A DNA stretch of 16,127 nucleotides from a bacterium (GTDB lineage: Bacteria; Tectomicrobia; Entotheonellia; Entotheonellales; Entotheonellaceae): NCBI GenBank assembly GCA_027294925.1, contig JAPULM010000521.1, positions 1 to 16,127 on the forward strand. The letters run 5' to 3'. Each line of letters opens with the position of its first letter. Position 1 is the stretch's first letter. A program made the translations under genes and the position numbers. A model generated the notes under the pieces. That model was not told where the DNA came from. It searched no databases and worked only from the letters and a program-made list of their open reading frames with translations. Of the stretch, positions 14,188-16,127 are shown piece by piece.

Positions 14188-15906
14188 TTAATAACTGCCA
14201 TACACGCCAAGCGATGAGCGCAGACGCTCCTGCATCGGCTCTTTGGGATCGATGGTGACGTCCACCACGGCTGGTTTCCGGCCACTCAACGCTTCGAGCA
14301 CCGCCGGCTTCACCTCATCCGGATTTTTGACTTGCAGACCAACGCAGCCGTATCCCCGCGCCACCGCGGCCCAATCGGTACGGGTAAATTCAGAGGCAAT
14401 CGGCTGATCACCCTGCCCCTGACGCACCATGCCCAATTGGGCATCGTTTAGCACCACATAGGTTACCGGCGCATCATATTGCAACGCCGTGCTCAGGACG
14501 TGATTTTGCATGGCGAATCCATCACTGCTGACCGACACACACTGGCGATCCGGATAGAGTAATTTGGCGGTTAGAGCCGCCGGTAGCGACCAGCTCATAC
14601 CGGCAATACCATAGGTGCCAAAATACGTCCCGGCTTGTTTGGTTTGGAAGTAACGCAACATCCACACGCGGTTATTGCCCGCATCGGCACAGACAATGGC
14701 ATCCGGCGCCAGGCTGTCCGAAAGTTCTTTGGCTAGACGCTGTGGGAGAATGGGTACGGCGTTGGAGGCGCTATAGTCGTCGGCGAAATACAGCAGCTCT
14801 TGCTTGTCACGTTGCAGGTCGGCAAAGCGGGATTGCTGTTCATACGGCGGCCGTTTTTTCGCCTCATCGGCCAATGCCTCATTGAGTTGGGTAAGAGCGG
14901 CGCTAGCATCGCCGATCAGCCCAAGATTAATCGGAAACACCCAGCCAGCGTTACGCGGCTCGATATCAAGCTGGATCAAGGTCTGGCGTGACGGATCAAT
15001 CAGATTCGGGCTTTCGGTAATGGTGTCGGGTCCTTTCAGACGGCAACCGACAATCATGATCAGGTCGGCCTCACTCACCACCTTGTTGGCCACCGGTGAG
15101 CCAAAAATGCCCATCACGCCCAAGGCGAGCGGGTGAATTTCCGGAAACACGCTCTTACCCAGCGTACTGGTCGCCACCGGAGCCCCCACGGCTTCGGCGA
15201 GCGCTTGCAGTTCGGCATAAGCTTTCGACGCATGCACGCCATTGCCGGCCACAATTACCGGCCGTTTAGCGCTCAACAGCATCTCCGCCGCTCGTTCGGT
15301 ATCACTGGGATGCGGCACGCTCACCGCATTCTGCATATAGCCGCGCGTATCATAAATGCGAGGGAATGTTTCCTCGCTAATTTCACCGCGCAACGCATCA
15401 ATGGCCAAAATCGCAGCAGTCGGGCCCGGTCGACCGGTGACGGCATGTTTGATGGCGCGTTGCACCGCCTGCACACCCTCACCGGGACTGTGCGCCACGG
15501 CGGTAAATTTACAAGTGGCTTTGAAAATAGCCGCAATATCGAAATTGCCATACTCGCCACCGCCACATTGCAGCGATCCGTGCCCTGACGGCACCCCATA
15601 GGTGGTGATGTCAGTGATCACCACCATCGGCGAACTCCCTAGTCCCGCCTCGATAACGCCAAACAATCCGGTCGATGCCGCATAGCAGCCCTGCGCCATG
15701 AACACGCCTGGTTTACCGGTAAGACGGCCGTACATGTCCGCCATACACGCTGCCGTTTGTTCATCACGCGCAACGACGACTTTGATCTTGTCCTGTTTAT
15801 GGTACAAGGCTTTATAGATCCGGCCGGTATCGCCACCCGGGATGCCAAATAAATGGTCGATTCCCGCCTCTTCCAAAACTTCTACAATTCGCTCTACCGT
15901 TTGCAT
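14188..15906 (-). CDS. Thiamine-diphosphate-dependent enzyme, acetolactate synthase-like, 572 aa
   Basis: The ATG at 15906 has GGAGAGAGGA about five bases upstream. The three-domain ThDP architecture is clear. The N-terminal PYR domain has HLFGIPGGDTG at residues 18-28 and the catalytic Glu49 in ARDEQTAACMADMYGRLTGKPG. The central domain has AKRPVIVAGNGVHAS at 213-227. The C-terminal PP domain has DAGNNRVWMLRYF at 408-420 and the cofactor motif SSDGFAMQNHVLSTALQYDAP (460-480), closing with LNDAQLGM at 486-493. In that motif the usual GDG is SDG and the usual NN is ND, both tolerated in some family members. Relatives include acetolactate synthase, benzoylformate and oxalyl-CoA decarboxylases and sulfoacetaldehyde acetyltransferase. 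I cannot pick the substrate. No small regulatory subunit gene follows, so a biosynthetic AHAS role is unlikely. It is 36 bp downstream of another minus-strand gene, a probable operon. Confidence 0.88.
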   Translation of the reverse strand: MQTVERIVEVLEEAGIDHLFGIPGGDTGRIYKALYHKQDKIKVVVARDEQTAACMADMYGRLTGKPGVFMAQGCYAASTGLFGVIEAGLGSSPMVVITDITTYGVPSGHGSLQCGGGEYGNFDIAAIFKATCKFTAVAHSPGEGVQAVQRAIKHAVTGRPGPTAAILAIDALRGEISEETFPRIYDTRGYMQNAVSVPHPSDTERAAEMLLSAKRPVIVAGNGVHASKAYAELQALAEAVGAPVATSTLGKSVFPEIHPLALGVMGIFGSPVANKVVSEADLIMIVGCRLKGPDTITESPNLIDPSRQTLIQLDIEPRNAGWVFPINLGLIGDASAALTQLNEALADEAKKRPPYEQQSRFADLQRDKQELLYFADDYSASNAVPILPQRLAKELSDSLAPDAIVCADAGNNRVWMLRYFQTKQAGTYFGTYGIAGMSWSLPAALTAKLLYPDRQCVSVSSDGFAMQNHVLSTALQYDAPVTYVVLNDAQLGMVRQGQGDQPIASEFTRTDWAAVARGYGCVGLQVKNPDEVKPAVLEALSGRKPAVVDVTIDPKEPMQERLRSSLGVYGSY

Positions 15907-15942
15907 CGTGTCCTCTCTCCGTCTGGGTTCCCAAATATCGAC

Positions 15943-16127
15943 TTAGCAACAATCGATGAAGCTGACTGCATTGCCGGTCATCTCGGCCCAGGTGTCGGGC
16001 TCCCAACCCCAGGGACGTGGCCCCCAATCGGGGGTGAACAGGTTACCCCGTTTGACGGTCAAGGTTGGGACGAAGGCTTGCTCACAGCGTAGCGCCTCTC
16101 CCAGGATATCATACACCACCCAGTCGC
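15943..16127 (-). CDS. 3' end of an unrecognised gene upstream of the ThDP enzyme (truncated by right edge)
   Basis: Reading the minus strand from the right edge in the frame that starts GAC TGG GTG at 16125, 60 codons stay open to a TAA at 15943-15945. The product ends WEPDTWAEMTGNAVSFIDCC. Earlier residues read DWVVYDILGEALRCEQAFVP, then TLTVKRGNLFTPDWGPRPWG. It is rich in Trp and Pro, ends in a Cys pair, and has no membrane segment. The other two minus-strand frames have early stops, and the frame sits 36 bp before a well-placed start of the ThDP gene, so co-transcription is likely. I recognise no family. The two terminal cysteines could bind metal or form a disulfide, but that is a guess. 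Confidence 0.6.
   Translation of the reverse strand, partial: DWVVYDILGEALRCEQAFVPTLTVKRGNLFTPDWGPRPWGWEPDTWAEMTGNAVSFIDCC

Noticed and set aside
14188..15906. Calling the ThDP enzyme oxalyl-CoA decarboxylase to pair with the Frc-like transferase
   Set aside because: The sequence lacks the Oxc-type N-terminus and active-site context that I remember and is closer to acetolactate-synthase-like proteins; the genes are also 10 kb apart.

Overview
The window (16,127 bp, GC roughly in the mid-fifties by eye) looks like the chromosome of a Gram-negative bacterium: it has a lipobox-bearing lipoprotein, a Sec signal peptide, good Shine-Dalgarno sites and proteobacterial-type complex I subunits. The mix of a CaiB/BaiF CoA-transferase, a crotonase, an Asp/Glu-racemase-fold protein and an acetolactate-synthase-like ThDP enzyme is common in environmental Proteobacteria and in uncultured lineages such as Tectomicrobia. 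I cannot assign a genus, and that comparison is only an impression.

Layout. 1-1109: the 5' end of a small membrane protein gene running off the left edge (minus), a 65-codon hypothetical gene (minus), then about 580 bp without a recognisable gene. 1110-3044: a secreted HEAT-repeat protein (minus). 3045-3667: a non-coding stretch with three inverted repeats, then a 3'-truncated remnant resembling small PBECR/EndoU-like nuclease-type proteins (plus). 3668-5915: a formyl-CoA-transferase-like class III CoA-transferase and a divergent crotonase (both minus), separated by a strongly structured 190-bp spacer with a probable terminator. 6179-6925: a maleate isomerase/Asp-Glu racemase family protein (plus), divergent from the crotonase and with its own extended -10 promoter. 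7192-13362: nuoJ-nuoK-nuoL-nuoM-nuoN (plus), the membrane-arm end of respiratory complex I. 13397-14017: a lipoprotein with a BamE/SmpA-like C-terminus (minus, convergent to nuoN). 14188-15906: the ThDP-dependent enzyme (minus). 15943-16127: the 3' end of another minus-strand gene upstream of it.

How the genes work together. nuoJKLMN encode five of the seven membrane subunits of NADH:quinone oxidoreductase, including the three antiporter-like proton channels, with all the channel Glu/Lys residues I checked in place. The striking point is that nuoJ is preceded by an unrelated metabolic gene and a 266-bp leader with promoter-like elements, not by nuoI. Complex I is therefore encoded in at least two loci, or the rest lies elsewhere after a rearrangement. 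The flanking CoA-transferase, crotonase, racemase-fold and ThDP genes suggest organic-acid or acyl-CoA catabolism. Two of them (crotonase, racemase-fold) lack the textbook catalytic residues, so their reactions cannot be read from the family name. I see no CRISPR array, tRNA, rRNA or intact insertion sequence.
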